Shown here: in pieces, positions 18,766 through 29,200 of the stretch | How positions within the stretch are numbered: the stretch's first letter is position 1 | Layout of the letters: each line of letters starts with the position of its first letter | Assembly: GCA_018816735.1 (NCBI GenBank) | Contig: JAHIVH010000129.1 | Coordinates: 64,479-128,478 of the forward strand | From: Pseudomonadota bacterium | GTDB lineage: Bacteria; Desulfobacterota; Desulfobacteria; Desulfobacterales; JAHIVH01 | Direction: 5' to 3' | DNA: 64,000 nt | Program-made: the position numbers and the translations under genes | Notes under the pieces: generated by a model | Seen by the model: only the letters and a program-made list of their open reading frames with translations | Database searches by the model: none | Told to the model about the DNA's origin: nothing

Positions 18766-20169
18766 TTATGTCAAAGGAACCCTTGCGCGTTCATATGAAA
18801 TCAGTTTTTTGATTCCTTCGATCAATCGGGGTTCATCAGACCCTTTGGGAATCACATCAAGCCTGATATGTTCCGGTTTGTCTTTCAGAAGATTGGATTT
18901 TATCAGATATCGCTCCACTTCTGTATTTCCGCTTCTCCCGAAACCATGTTCCGCAATGGTTATGCCAATCCGGTTTGCGTATGACAGCATCTTCTTGATT
19001 TCCGGGATTGATTCCTTGCCGTCCGTATCCCAGTCATCCCCATCTGTTCCGTGAAAAACATAAATATTATAATCGGTTACGAGATTCTCCTTTTCGACGA
19101 TTTCATTGACCAGTTTATAAGCAGATGCCACCTTGGTGCCGCCAGCGACTTTTGAATTATAATATGTATAAAAATCAGGTACTTCTTTGGCATCTGTGTC
19201 GTGTAGAATAAATCGGGTTTCAACCTGTTTGTCGTACTGATATAAAAGCCAGCTGTATATCATGACATGCTGGGAGGCAATTAGTTCTGTCGGTTGACCG
19301 ATCATGGAACCGGAATAATCCCTTAAAAAGAATACGATGGCCTGGGATTCATAATCCTTTTCTCTTGAAAGTATCCTGTAAATTTTATCTCTGGGGGAGA
19401 TAATGAATTTTGTGGGATCTATGTTGTATATATCTTGCAGGTTTCCTAGTGCGATGTTGGTTTCAACAATCTGTCTCAATGTGGCTTTTTTGTCCAGGAA
19501 CTGACCAAACCCCCGGTTTTTATCTGTCATGTCATAGGTATACCGGGTAAGCGATCGTTTTTTCCCTTTGTCCTTGAGGTTGGGAAGTTCGAATTTCTCC
19601 GTAAGAATTTTTCCCAGGTCATAGGCGCTCGATTCCATCTCGTGGGGGCCGCCTTCGCCTTCTCCGGGACCTGCGCCTGAACCGTCCTGTGGACGCACCG
19701 GCTGTTCGCCGATGATTTCACCTTCTTCACCTTCACCGGAACCGCCGGATGCATCTTCTTCATTCTGGGGTTTCAGGGTATTGTCGTGGACGAATTTTTC
19801 TTCCACTGTGGTGGGTACAACCACAACCTTGCCCTTATTCCCTTTTCCGGGTTTGACCAGACGTCCCACTCTTATTTTTCTGGGGAAACCGTCTTTTTCT
19901 CTTAGCTTGTCTCGTTCCAGAAGTTCATCAAGAGAGCGGAGGCAGGTCGTGTAGGATGCGGTCGAAAGGGTCATGTTCTGGAGAACGGCCAGGTCATTTA
20001 TTGCATATATATCGTCAATACCTGTATTGGAAGATGCGTGTGTATCTGAAACAACGGGAAGATCGTGTGTGCCTTCATGATCCATTTCAGCAAGGATTCT
20101 TTTTTCCCGATCAGGGGTCAACCCTCTTTCTTTAATTTCCTTGTATAATGCTTTCAGTTTTTTATTCAT
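18766..20169 (-). CDS. DUF444 (YeaH/YhbH) protein with von Willebrand A-like domain
   Basis: 467 aa. DUF444 proteins accompany PrkA and SpoVR in many bacteria and are thought to be part of the same stress or sporulation pathway. An acidic and glycine-rich linker (DASGGSGEGEEGEIIGEQPV, near residues 140-160) precedes a vWA-like domain containing the metal-site sequence FFLRDYSGSM and HDTDAKEV. The segment FHGTDGDDWDTDG near the C-terminus fits the family. It is the second gene after prkA, separated from it by 107 bp with a strong hairpin. The Shine-Dalgarno before its ATG is weak, so translation may depend on that structure or on coupling. Confidence 0.9.
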   Translation of the reverse strand: MNKKLKALYKEIKERGLTPDREKRILAEMDHEGTHDLPVVSDTHASSNTGIDDIYAINDLAVLQNMTLSTASYTTCLRSLDELLERDKLREKDGFPRKIRVGRLVKPGKGNKGKVVVVPTTVEEKFVHDNTLKPQNEEDASGGSGEGEEGEIIGEQPVRPQDGSGAGPGEGEGGPHEMESSAYDLGKILTEKFELPNLKDKGKKRSLTRYTYDMTDKNRGFGQFLDKKATLRQIVETNIALGNLQDIYNIDPTKFIISPRDKIYRILSREKDYESQAIVFFLRDYSGSMIGQPTELIASQHVMIYSWLLYQYDKQVETRFILHDTDAKEVPDFYTYYNSKVAGGTKVASAYKLVNEIVEKENLVTDYNIYVFHGTDGDDWDTDGKESIPEIKKMLSYANRIGITIAEHGFGRSGNTEVERYLIKSNLLKDKPEHIRLDVIPKGSDEPRLIEGIKKLISYERARVPLT

Positions 20170-20210
20170 TCAGCCCGCGCTTGTTAATCTATTTTATGTT
20201 GTCAGGCATG

Positions 20211-20237
20211 TCTGCCCTGAAAACGGTTCAGGGCAGA
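20211..20237. repeat. Perfect 11-bp hairpin between prkA and DUF444 genes
   Basis: TCTGCCCTGAA (20211-20221), loop AACGG, TTCAGGGCAGA (20227-20237). No T-run follows on the transcribed minus strand, so it is not a standard terminator; it could be an mRNA stability or processing element that sets the ratio of prkA to the downstream genes. Confidence 0.75.
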
Positions 20238-20276
20238 AAAAATAACCTGCCCGATTTGAGCCAATGATGCGGTGAA

Positions 20277-22337
20277 TTATTTTTCATCCTCCTGAGTACA
20301 GAAATACTCAATGGTTTTTTGCGCACACGTATTGCAATAATGAAGCTTTTCAAGCATGGTCTTGATCATGCGGTCATATAATTTCTGGTTTTCTTCATTG
20401 GTTCGGTTGGCAAGGGCGCCTATCAGGCTGCCTGCACCTGCAATGTCAGATTTCAGCCGGACATCGGTCACGGCTTTTACAAGTTCGAGGTTGTCCATAA
20501 AATCATAATCCGGATTCACGGATATTTTCTGTCCGTAAATTTTCCGGATTGACGTTCGGAAGGATTCCCGCTGTTCTTCTGTCTTCAGGCCGAGCTTTTC
20601 TTCGACGCTTTTGATATACCGTTCGTCTATTTTAAGGGCTCTCAATTCACCGGACTGGGGATCCTTGTATTTCCACATTTTATCCGGGCCGAGATTCTCC
20701 GCATCAATACCGATGATCATGTTCACGTAATTCATCACATCTTTTTTAATGGCAAGGGGTTCATCCATATATGCGTTGAACATTTCGGTCATAATCCGTT
20801 CACGGTACAAGCCTCTCGCGGTTTTCAGATCTTCCAGGAATTTTACCCTGTCGTTGGCATCGGTCACATAGTCCAGAATAATCCGTTCGATGGCCTTGAA
20901 AATATCATAGGCAAACATGCAATTGCCTTCATTGGTTTCTGAGCTTTCAATAAGAAGCTGGATGGCTCTGCCCAGGTTTCTCTGGCCCAGGCCTTTCTGC
21001 CCGAATCGTTTGGTGATATCCGGGTCCTGACTCAGTGTATCGATCACTTCGGAAAGGGTTTTGATACTTTTTTCGCCCGCTACCTCACCAGCAGCCAGCT
21101 TCATGGTTTCAATGGGTGTCAGCTTTTCTGAAATCGGCAGACGGGTCAAGGTAACGGCGATGGATGCCGCATAATTCAGGTTTGGATCCTGATGCAGTAT
21201 TTCCTTGTTAATGGTTGTCCGGGTTTCACTTCCAATGGAATACGCGGTAAGCTCTTTCTGCAGTTTGTAGTTCGTGTTGTGCGACACGTAGCAGATTCGG
21301 CACCGGTCCACAATGGGCGCTTCTTCTTTTTCAGCCAGGAAACGGTTGAATTCCGAATTGTTGCTCGTGGCGATGATCAATGTGTCAATCGGCCATTTGA
21401 AACCGTCTATTTCAATGGACCGGTTCTGAATGACACCCAGGTAAACCTGCACAAGGTCTTTTTTGTTTTTATAAATTTCATCGCTGAAATGAATACCGCC
21501 GCCCGCCACCCTGGCAAGGGCGCCTCTTCTCAGGTCAAAGCGGTAAGGGTTATTTGTATCTGTAATATGGAGAAGCCTTTGAATCGATTCTTCACCCAGA
21601 AGGTCTACTGCAGATGAGGTGATTTTATCCTTGGCCGGGTATTTGCCGGTTACGGTGCCGAGACTTTCTGTAAGCGGGACAGGAAGGATTTCTATAAATT
21701 TGAACATTTCTGACAAATCACCACCAGTAAATCGCCTGATATCATTCCACATATAACCGCTGCAAGCGCCGAGTGGCCTGTAGTTTTCATAAAGATCTTC
21801 GATTTCGTTGTCGGAGAATCCAATGGTTTTTCCAAGAAAAGTCTTTGTTTCGTTCGGATCATCAAAAACATTCATGGCAAGGATCATGGGATCTTCGTAA
21901 GTTTGGGATTCGATGGTGCTCAATCTCCCATAAGTTCCCAATTTGTCCATATTCATGAATTTGAACGTGTATTTACGGTTTTCCGGCCTGGAAAGAAATT
22001 CCCGGTATTTTGCACAGAGGAAGTCGACAAAAAAGGTTTTACCGTTTCCCGGCTCACCCACAAGCACATAGGCCATTTCCTTTGAAGAACCGCCTTCAGC
22101 CGCGTCTTTCACAAAAGAGACAAAGGAGTTGAGTTCGTCATACATACCGATGATATGTTTTTTGCTTGTTCTGAATATACTGAAGTCATAGGTTGTTTTG
22201 CCGTTTACAACCACTTTGCTGATGTCATTCTGGAGAATCATTCTTGAAACACCCTGGAAGGCGTTTTCAAACATTCTTTCACCCTGCTGGACGGCGATCA
22301 TGTGATTTTCAAACGAGCTGTTTTGCTTTTTTGCCAT
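20277..22337 (-). CDS. prkA: PrkA family serine protein kinase / AAA+ protein
   Basis: 686 aa, close to the usual PrkA (YeaG) length. Walker A GEPGNGKT lies at 94-101 in the N-terminal AAA-PrkA domain; the second part (ATSNNSEFNRFLAEKEEAPI, and the later GQKGLGQRNLGRAIQLL) is typical of the family and resembles the kinase-like C-terminal domain. A CNTCAQKTIEYFC cysteine motif at the extreme C-terminus is notable. AGGAG precedes the ATG. It is the first gene of the operon with DUF444, spoVR and a second PrkA-like gene. In enterobacteria prkA-yeaH is activated by general stress and nitrogen-limitation regulators; here the 123-bp upstream gap holds a palindrome at 22401-22415. Confidence 0.93.
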   Translation of the reverse strand: MAKKQNSSFENHMIAVQQGERMFENAFQGVSRMILQNDISKVVVNGKTTYDFSIFRTSKKHIIGMYDELNSFVSFVKDAAEGGSSKEMAYVLVGEPGNGKTFFVDFLCAKYREFLSRPENRKYTFKFMNMDKLGTYGRLSTIESQTYEDPMILAMNVFDDPNETKTFLGKTIGFSDNEIEDLYENYRPLGACSGYMWNDIRRFTGGDLSEMFKFIEILPVPLTESLGTVTGKYPAKDKITSSAVDLLGEESIQRLLHITDTNNPYRFDLRRGALARVAGGGIHFSDEIYKNKKDLVQVYLGVIQNRSIEIDGFKWPIDTLIIATSNNSEFNRFLAEKEEAPIVDRCRICYVSHNTNYKLQKELTAYSIGSETRTTINKEILHQDPNLNYAASIAVTLTRLPISEKLTPIETMKLAAGEVAGEKSIKTLSEVIDTLSQDPDITKRFGQKGLGQRNLGRAIQLLIESSETNEGNCMFAYDIFKAIERIILDYVTDANDRVKFLEDLKTARGLYRERIMTEMFNAYMDEPLAIKKDVMNYVNMIIGIDAENLGPDKMWKYKDPQSGELRALKIDERYIKSVEEKLGLKTEEQRESFRTSIRKIYGQKISVNPDYDFMDNLELVKAVTDVRLKSDIAGAGSLIGALANRTNEENQKLYDRMIKTMLEKLHYCNTCAQKTIEYFCTQEDEK

Positions 22338-22400
22338 TTCTCCTCCGCATGTTTATCGTGACGTGATGAATTCTCTTGTTTGTGAGCCGGTTATGATTCC

Positions 22401-22415
22401 TTACTGTACCAGTAA
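22401..22415. promoter_or_regulatory. Palindrome upstream of the prkA operon
   Basis: TTACTG-TAC-CAGTAA is a perfect 6-bp inverted repeat around 3 nt, 64-78 bp upstream of the prkA start. Position and symmetry fit an operator, but no cognate regulator is evident. Confidence 0.35.
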
Positions 22416-22460
22416 CGACGCATATCCGTCAAGAGTTAATGACTATTCTGTTCTGTGGGG

Positions 22461-22916
22461 TTAATCTGAAACAGTGAACCGTCTTAAGTTCTTCTCTTTT
22501 GATGGTTCTGTGGAAATATATCCGATGGCACCTTCTGATTTTTCGATGTAGTCAATCAGTTGGTTTTCGTCAGTGAAAAATTTCGGCAGGTTGCCGTTTC
22601 CCACGAAGATTTGATACTTCCAGAAATTGATGAACTGGGCAGGTGTTTTTCTCAAATAGGCCTTTGTGAAATTTTTTTGGAGATCTGCCTGATCGTTTAC
22701 TGTGAGTGTAATGGCTTTTCCACCTGCCCATTTCTTCTTTTTTCCCATAAAGATATCCTTGATATCGTTTTTTGTCAGTGTGGATTCGAAGATATCCGGG
22801 CTGCCGATAAAAACAGGTTCCTGGCATCTGGATTCATTAACGGAAATGCCAAACAACACCCATATAAGCAGTATGGCCATAAATGATTTCAGGTGTGGTT
22901 TCCTAACAAGTATCAT
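22461..22916 (-). CDS. Small PstS-like periplasmic protein (cassette 1)
   Basis: 151 aa. A signal peptide (FMAILLIWVLFGISVNESRC) is followed by a single domain related to phosphate ABC transporter substrate-binding proteins (PBP_like_2). Key blocks: PDIFESTLTKNDIKDIFMGK, KKKKW, LRKTPAQFINFWK, FVGNGNLPKFF and EGAIGYIS near the end. Full PstS proteins are about twice as long, so only one lobe-equivalent is present. It lies 9 bp downstream of a porin gene in the same orientation. By hand count 98 of the last 114 residues equal those of the copy at 24281. No ABC permease or ATPase gene is nearby, so import by a classical transporter is not indicated. Confidence 0.82.
   Translation of the reverse strand: MILVRKPHLKSFMAILLIWVLFGISVNESRCQEPVFIGSPDIFESTLTKNDIKDIFMGKKKKWAGGKAITLTVNDQADLQKNFTKAYLRKTPAQFINFWKYQIFVGNGNLPKFFTDENQLIDYIEKSEGAIGYISTEPSKEKNLRRFTVSD
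22516..22604. repeat. 89-nt near-identical repeat of 24336-24424
   Basis: This stretch inside the first PstS-like gene matches 24336-24424 inside the second, with a single mismatch (22559 versus 24379). It shows recent tandem duplication or gene conversion between cassettes 1 and 2. Confidence 0.9.
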
Positions 22917-22925
22917 ATGTTTTTT

Positions 22926-24239
22926 TCAGAAATTATAAGATATCTTTGCCGCGAAAAGATACCAGTATCTGTTGGTTTCAAAATATTCATCCGGTTCAAT
23001 CTTCACAGTATCGTCAAGCTGGGCGCAACCGTCAAGATAATGACCTTCGAGTTTCAGGGAACAGTTTCTGTTAAAGTCAAACCTGAAGCTTAAACATGAG
23101 TCTTTCTGCCATGCAAAATAGTCAGGACGGCCTGCGTTGGTGCCCAGTCCGTTTCCTTTTTTGTCTTCTTCATTGGGATAAAAAACCGAATAATAGGCGC
23201 CGAATTTTAGCCAGTCCGTATGCCGGTACGAAAACATGTAATAAAAGCCGACAGAATTGTTTTCGAAGGGCACGGTTATCGGCAGGGTTGTATCCGGAAG
23301 AAAAAGAACATCAACCGTGATGTCAAAATCGTGAATGTGCTTAACGTGTTCAAATGAAAAGACCAAATCCTGCCAGCTATATTCAAAACCAAACAGAATT
23401 TCCTCAATATATCCATCATAATCAACCGGTATATTGGTAACAGAAATACTTTCGGGATTGATTGTTGGCGCCATATCCGAAAGTGCATCTTCTTTCCGGG
23501 ACTGCCAGAATATGTCATTTATGGTTTTTCCACCCAGGTTATATCCGAATTTGGCATATTGTCCGATCAGACGAAGTCCGGGCACAGGTGGTTCCCAGTT
23601 GAAGATCATATTGATGGCCGTGTCTGATTCGGAATACTCGGAATCCGTATGAAATGCTTTTGCAAGAACCCTTCCAACACCTGATTCTTTGTTTATATCC
23701 ATGATGCCGCACTGAATGGTATAATTGAATTCACCCAGTATATCCTGAAATTCCGGCATGGTTGGCCGCCAGTTTCCCCGAAATTCAAGACCTTTGGCTG
23801 AATTCAGACAATCACGGAAAGATTCCGGGTACACGCCTGATGGCAGAAAAATGGTTGGCCGGATCATATCGAGGTCCCTGGTATCCCCATGCAAACCAAA
23901 GGCTACCTTGTTGATACCTGCATGGAAACTCAGCCATTGTCTGTAATAGTAACTCGCACGGGCAAAATTCACAGTAATTTTGTCGTTACCGATATCCCCG
24001 AAATCACTGGCAAAAAACTGGATGCCCAGATGGAGGTCATCTGTTATCTGTGTGTTGAAGTTCAGTCCCATTTCGTTGAACTGAAATGTCCCGTTTTCCG
24101 AGTTCTGGATAAATTGATTGTGGTCGGTCTGCAAGAACCCCTGGGAGATGAAGCCGTGGATATGAATGTCGTTGTCTACGGCCATGGAAACGCTGCATGA
24201 AATAAGGATGATGGTAATAATGAAAACGTATTTTTTCAT
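22926..24239 (-). CDS. Porin-like outer membrane protein (cassette 1)
   Basis: 437 aa. After a signal peptide (YVFIITIILISCSVSMA) the mature protein starts with IHIHGFISQGFLQTDHN and continues with FQFNEMGLNFNTQITDDL, GDIGNDKITVN and TRDLDMIRPTIFLPSGVYPE. Many amphipathic strands with aromatic girdle residues follow, and the C-terminus is YWYLFAAKISYNF, ending in Phe as needed for BAM recognition. It is one of five paralogues in the window, each paired with a small PstS-like gene. Such an arrangement suggests that the barrel passes or binds the ligand of the periplasmic partner; phosphate or another oxyanion is a guess from the partner's family. It starts 41 bp after the PstS-like gene of cassette 2. 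Confidence 0.83.
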   Translation of the reverse strand: MKKYVFIITIILISCSVSMAVDNDIHIHGFISQGFLQTDHNQFIQNSENGTFQFNEMGLNFNTQITDDLHLGIQFFASDFGDIGNDKITVNFARASYYYRQWLSFHAGINKVAFGLHGDTRDLDMIRPTIFLPSGVYPESFRDCLNSAKGLEFRGNWRPTMPEFQDILGEFNYTIQCGIMDINKESGVGRVLAKAFHTDSEYSESDTAINMIFNWEPPVPGLRLIGQYAKFGYNLGGKTINDIFWQSRKEDALSDMAPTINPESISVTNIPVDYDGYIEEILFGFEYSWQDLVFSFEHVKHIHDFDITVDVLFLPDTTLPITVPFENNSVGFYYMFSYRHTDWLKFGAYYSVFYPNEEDKKGNGLGTNAGRPDYFAWQKDSCLSFRFDFNRNCSLKLEGHYLDGCAQLDDTVKIEPDEYFETNRYWYLFAAKISYNF

Positions 24240-24280
24240 GGTTTGACACTTATCATAAAATGATATGAAATTCGATTGAT

Positions 24281-24733
24281 TCAGTCGGCAATGATAAATT
24301 TTTTAACCTTTTTTTCTTTGGGTGGATCAGATGAGATATATCCGATGGCACCTTCTGATTTTTCGATGTAGTCAATCAATTGGTTTTCGTCAGTGAAAAA
24401 TTTCGGCAGGTTGCCGTTTCCCACAAAGATCTGATACTTCCAGAAATTGATAAACTGGGCAGGTGTTTTTCGCAAATACGCCTTTGTGAATGTTTTCTCG
24501 ATGTCTGTCTGGTCATTCACCGTGAGTGTAATGCCTTTTCCGCCCACCCACTTCTTCTTTTTTCCCATAAAGATATCCTTGATATCGTTTTTTGTAAGGG
24601 TGGATTCAAAAATATCCGGACTGCCGATAAAAACAGGCCCCTGGGATTTGGCAATTCCTGCAAAGCCAAAGACAAGCCAGATCGCTATTGGAATCATAAT
24701 TGAATTGAGATGAGGTGTCTTTGTATGCATCAT
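24281..24733 (-). CDS. Small PstS-like periplasmic protein (cassette 2)
   Basis: 150 aa with a signal peptide (IMIPIAIWLVFGFAGIAKS) and the same single PBP-like domain as the copy at 22461: GSPDIFESTLTKNDIKDIFM, KKKKW, KTPAQFINFWK and GAIGYIS. Differences from cassette 1 lie mostly between residues ~63 and 80 and at the C-terminus. Two adjacent ATG codons (24733 and 24730) can serve as start. It lies 47 bp downstream of its porin. High similarity to cassette 1 at the DNA level points to a recent duplication. Confidence 0.82.
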   Translation of the reverse strand: MMHTKTPHLNSIMIPIAIWLVFGFAGIAKSQGPVFIGSPDIFESTLTKNDIKDIFMGKKKKWVGGKGITLTVNDQTDIEKTFTKAYLRKTPAQFINFWKYQIFVGNGNLPKFFTDENQLIDYIEKSEGAIGYISSDPPKEKKVKKFIIAD

Positions 24734-24780
24734 GGCTTTTTTTATATTTTAAGGCGTTTGGCTTTCAAATCGCTTTCAGG

Positions 24781-26097
24781 TTAAAAGTTAAAGGAAAATT
24801 TTGCTGCAAAAAGATACCAGTACCTGTTAATATCATCGTAGCCGGCCTCATCCTGATCGTTCATAAAATTGATCTGCGATGTGCCGTCTATGTAATGTCC
24901 CTCGAGCTTCAGGCAACTGTTTCGATTGAAATCAAACCGGACAGACAGGCATGAATCTTTTTCCCATGCAAAACTTCTGGGAAGCCCTTTTTCTGCGTTG
25001 ATATGATTTCCACGTTTGTCATCTGTATCAGGGTAGAAAACCGTATAGTAGCCTCCCAGTTGAAGCCAGTCTGAAATGCGGTAGGATAACATGTAGTAAT
25101 ACCCCAGAACCGTGTTTTTCCAGGGCTCTGTCTCAGGATTGGGGGGCATCGCGTTTTTAAGGCCGGGATACAGGGTGATATCAAAATCCTGTAGGCTGAC
25201 CGATCGTTCGAGCGTGACCACCAGGTTTTGCCTGGTATATTCCATGCCACATGTAATGATCTCGAAATCGCCATCAATATCCACCGGTACATTGCCAACA
25301 ATCAGGTTTTCTTTTAAATAGTCCTTAAGCGCCTGGTCTTCTATGTCCTCAAGGACTTTTGTTTTCTGGCTTGCCCAGAAAGCATCGTCATGGGTTGTGC
25401 CACCCAGATTATATCCAAGGAAGGCGTATTGCCCCTGTAATCTCAAACCGGGAATTGGTGTTTCCCAGCACAGGACGAGGTTGGGCGCCTTGTCTGCTGA
25501 TGAATAGCCGGCGTTAATGTGAAATTCATGTGAAAATCCTTTTCCGATACCGGTATCTTGTGAGATATCGATAATGCCATATTGAAAGCAATATGAAATC
25601 ACCCCGAGATCGATCAGGTCAGGTCTGTAGCTGCCTTTAAGTTCAATGCCTTTTGCTGAATCCAGGCTGTCCCTGTAAACTTCAGGGTAGACACCCATAG
25701 GAAGAAGGATATTTGGCCGAATCATCTCAAGGTCTCGCGTGTCTCCATAAAAACCGGATTTGACTTTACTGATTCCCACATCCAGGATCAGCCATTGTCT
25801 GAAGTAATACGATGCCATTCCATAATTGATACTGATTTTATCGTTTCCGGCGTCGCCGAAATCATATGCAAAGAGCTGGATACCCATGTGCAGGTCATCT
25901 GTAATCTGGTTACTGAAATTCAGCCCCATTTCGTTGAACTGGAATGTTCCGTCTTTTGTATCTTTGATGAATGGATTTTCAGTTGATTTAAGAAACCCCT
26001 GGGTGACAAATCCATGAATATCAATGGCGGTATCCAAAGCGTAAACCATATTATATGAAAGAGTGAGAATCAGTGTTGTGAAAAGGATTTTTTTCAT
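24781..26097 (-). CDS. Porin-like outer membrane protein (cassette 2)
   Basis: 438 aa from the MKKILF start (26097); a longer frame to 26127 adds only non-signal residues. A signal peptide (ILFTTLILTLSYNMVYA) precedes IDIHGFVTQGFLKSTENPFI and FQFNEMGLNFSNQ. TRDLEMIRPNILLPMGVYPE and the terminal YWYLFAAKFSFNF match the other copies. It lies back to back with the plus-strand 1410-aa activase across 201 bp of AT-rich DNA. The middle loops (residues ~230-300) differ most between paralogues, as expected for surface-exposed loops. Confidence 0.83.
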   Translation of the reverse strand: MKKILFTTLILTLSYNMVYALDTAIDIHGFVTQGFLKSTENPFIKDTKDGTFQFNEMGLNFSNQITDDLHMGIQLFAYDFGDAGNDKISINYGMASYYFRQWLILDVGISKVKSGFYGDTRDLEMIRPNILLPMGVYPEVYRDSLDSAKGIELKGSYRPDLIDLGVISYCFQYGIIDISQDTGIGKGFSHEFHINAGYSSADKAPNLVLCWETPIPGLRLQGQYAFLGYNLGGTTHDDAFWASQKTKVLEDIEDQALKDYLKENLIVGNVPVDIDGDFEIITCGMEYTRQNLVVTLERSVSLQDFDITLYPGLKNAMPPNPETEPWKNTVLGYYYMLSYRISDWLQLGGYYTVFYPDTDDKRGNHINAEKGLPRSFAWEKDSCLSVRFDFNRNSCLKLEGHYIDGTSQINFMNDQDEAGYDDINRYWYLFAAKFSFNF

Positions 26098-26298
26098 AAA
26101 ATTCCGTTTAGCACAAAAAAATGACACATGCTATTTTTTTTATTCACATTTAAATAAATCGCAATTCATTGTTGTTTTTTTCGCCAAATGTGTGATAGAC
26201 CCTTTTAGAAATGTAAAATTTTTGTAAAAGTATAGATTCCTGCCATATCTGGTTTTTAAATTGCATGTCGCCCAGACTTTCTTCGGAAAGGAGGAAAC

Positions 26299-29200
26299 AT
26301 GAACCTTCATTCAAATATATTGGGAGTGGATATCGGGTCTGTCTCTGTATCACTCGTTGAAATGACGCCGGAAAAAAAGATCATCCGGACCGAATACCTG
26401 TTTCATCATGGGAGTATCAGGGAGACACTGAAACAGGCAATTTCCCGATTTCGCCTTCAGGACATCTGCGGCATCGCATCCACATCTTCCACACCGCTGG
26501 TCCTGAAAGTCAACCGTCAATATGACAATCGCATTGCTGTCATGAGGGCATGCCGGTTTTTTCATGGGACTGTCAGTGGCATTCTCATCGTCGGTGGAGA
26601 AAGATTTGGCCTGATTCAGTTTGATGATGAGGGGAATTATTTAAAATTTAAATCCAACACGTCATGTGCGGCCGGTACCGGCAGTTTTCTTGACCAGCAG
26701 GCCGAGCGGCTGGGGCTTGAAAATATCGAAGCCTTAAGCGACATGGCTGATGAAAATATCGACACGGTTCCCCAGATTGCGACCCGCTGTTCGGTGTTTG
26801 CCAAGACCGATCTGGTTCATGCCCAGCAGGAAGGGTATTCGCTGAATCAGATCGCAGATGGCCTGTGCAGAGGCCTTGCGAAAAATATCGTTGACACCCT
26901 TTTTGGCAGTGGCAGGAAAGAGGGCCTTGTCGTATTCAGTGGCGGGGTCTCCCGTAACACTGCCGTGGTCCGGCACATTCGGTCCATGATCAACCAGGAA
27001 ATTCAGATAGAAAAGACTTTGTATGGCGCAGCCGGGGCGGCCCTGCATCTTCTTGATGAAATGCTTTTAAAAGACAGGATCAGTGCCAGAGCGGTAGCCG
27101 ACATCCTTCTTCCGGTAAATGATGTCAAAAAAAATTACTATCCTCCCCTGACACTTCAAAAAAGCATTTACCCGGAATTCACAAGTTTTGAAACATTTAA
27201 ATATCATCCCGCCGGGCTTGGTCCAAACGAAAATGCCTCGGTCGAAGTGGATATCTATGAGAAGCTGAATAATAAACCCCTGACGTCCTATTTGGGTATT
27301 GATGTCGGGTCGACCAGTACCAAAGCAATATTAATGGGGAGAGATAAACATGTACTGGCAGGATTTTATACACGAACCGCAGGGCGGCCTGTGGACGCTA
27401 TCAGAAATTTATTTGCGGCCATTCATTTCACCATGGAAAAATATCAAAATGAGCTTCATATCCTTGGTGCTGGCACCACCGGGGCCGGCAGAAAGTTCGT
27501 GGGAAAGATTATCGGAGCTGACCTTGTCATTGATGAGATAACCGCTCATGCACGGGCAGCGGTTGAGATTGATCCGGCCGTGGATACCATCATTGAAATC
27601 GGCGGACAGGACTCCAAATTTACGACGCTTAAAAATGGGCAGGTGGTTTTTTCTGTCATGAATACGGTTTGCGCCACAGGCACGGGGAGCTTTATCGAGG
27701 AGCAGGCAAAAAAGCTTTCCTGCCCGCTTTCCGAATATTCCCGGAGAACGGAAAACAGGCCTTCACCAATGGTAAGTGACCGGTGTACGGTTTTCATGGA
27801 AAGAGATCTCAATCATTATCTTTCAGAAGGATATGCCAGGGAAGATGTTCTTGCTTCGGTTCTTCATGCGATTGTTGAAAATTATCTTTCAAAGGTTGCT
27901 GTGGAGGGAAATATAGGAAATGTCGTGTTTTTTCAAGGGGCAACTGCCAAGAACAAGTCTCTGGTTGCGGCGTTCGAACAGCGGCTTCAAAAGTCCATAC
28001 AGGTATCCCGTTACTGCCATCTGACAGGTGCGTTGGGCACAGCGCTTTCTCTTTTTGATCAACAGGCTGAAAAGAGCCAGTTTGAAGGTATTGACCTTTA
28101 TAAAAAAGAAATCCCCATCTCTTCCGAAGTGTGCGGATTATGCACAAATCATTGCAAAATTACCCTGGCTGACAGAGGAGAAAAAAAGGTCGCCTATGGA
28201 TTTCTCTGTGGCCGGGATTATGACACAGAACGGTTTGTGGACAATAACCGGTCCGGGTTTGATCTGGTCAAAAACAGAAAAACCGTGTGGAACTATAAAT
28301 CCGGCAGTGAGATTAAATACGAGATGACCATTGGATTACCCGAAGGGGTGTATATGAAAGAAGACCTGGTCTTCTGGAAATACTTTTTTGATAAACTATC
28401 CATACCCACCCTGTCAGGAGATGGCATCAAGGATGCGGTAAAAAAGGGAAAGGAAATGGCCGGCGCAGAATTCTGTGCGCCAATGGCGGCTTTTCATGCT
28501 CACGTGGCGAATCTCCTTGAACGCACCGATTATGTGTTTTTGCCATACTACCTTGAACGAAAGGTGGAGGAGAAAAACAGGCGGCGGCATTTTTGCTACT
28601 ACTCACAGTTTGCCCCTGCCTCTATTTCAGCCACAATACCTCCAAACTTACGCTATAAATTGTTAATGCCATTGGTCAGCTATCTTTACAGTTCGTTTCA
28701 TGACAAGGTTCAACTCTATCGAATGTTTAAATCAATTTTGCCCGGCAAAATCGGATTTTTAGACGTGTCATCTGCCTATGATGCTGCCATTTCCTTCAGA
28801 AAAACGTGTGAGCAAAAGCTCAGGAAAATATATCAGCAGGCATCCGGAACAGGAGATTTTCACGTGGTACTGATGGGAAGACCGTACACCGTCCTGTCGC
28901 CGGACATGAACAAGCGGATTCCGAATATTTTTGGAAAACTGGGCGTCAAGGCATTTTTTCAGGATATGCTTGCCTATTCGTCGGATCATATCCGGTCCCT
29001 TGAACCGCTGCTGGATGAAATCCCCTGGAATTATGCGGCGCGCATTCTGGAATCCGCCCTGGTTGTGGCCAGAAAACAGGGGGCATACCCGGTCCTTGTA
29101 ACGTCCTTCAAGTGCACACCAGATGCTTTTGTCGTCGATTATTTCAAGAAGATCATGGCATTGTACGACAAACCACATCTGATTCTGCAGCTTGACGACC

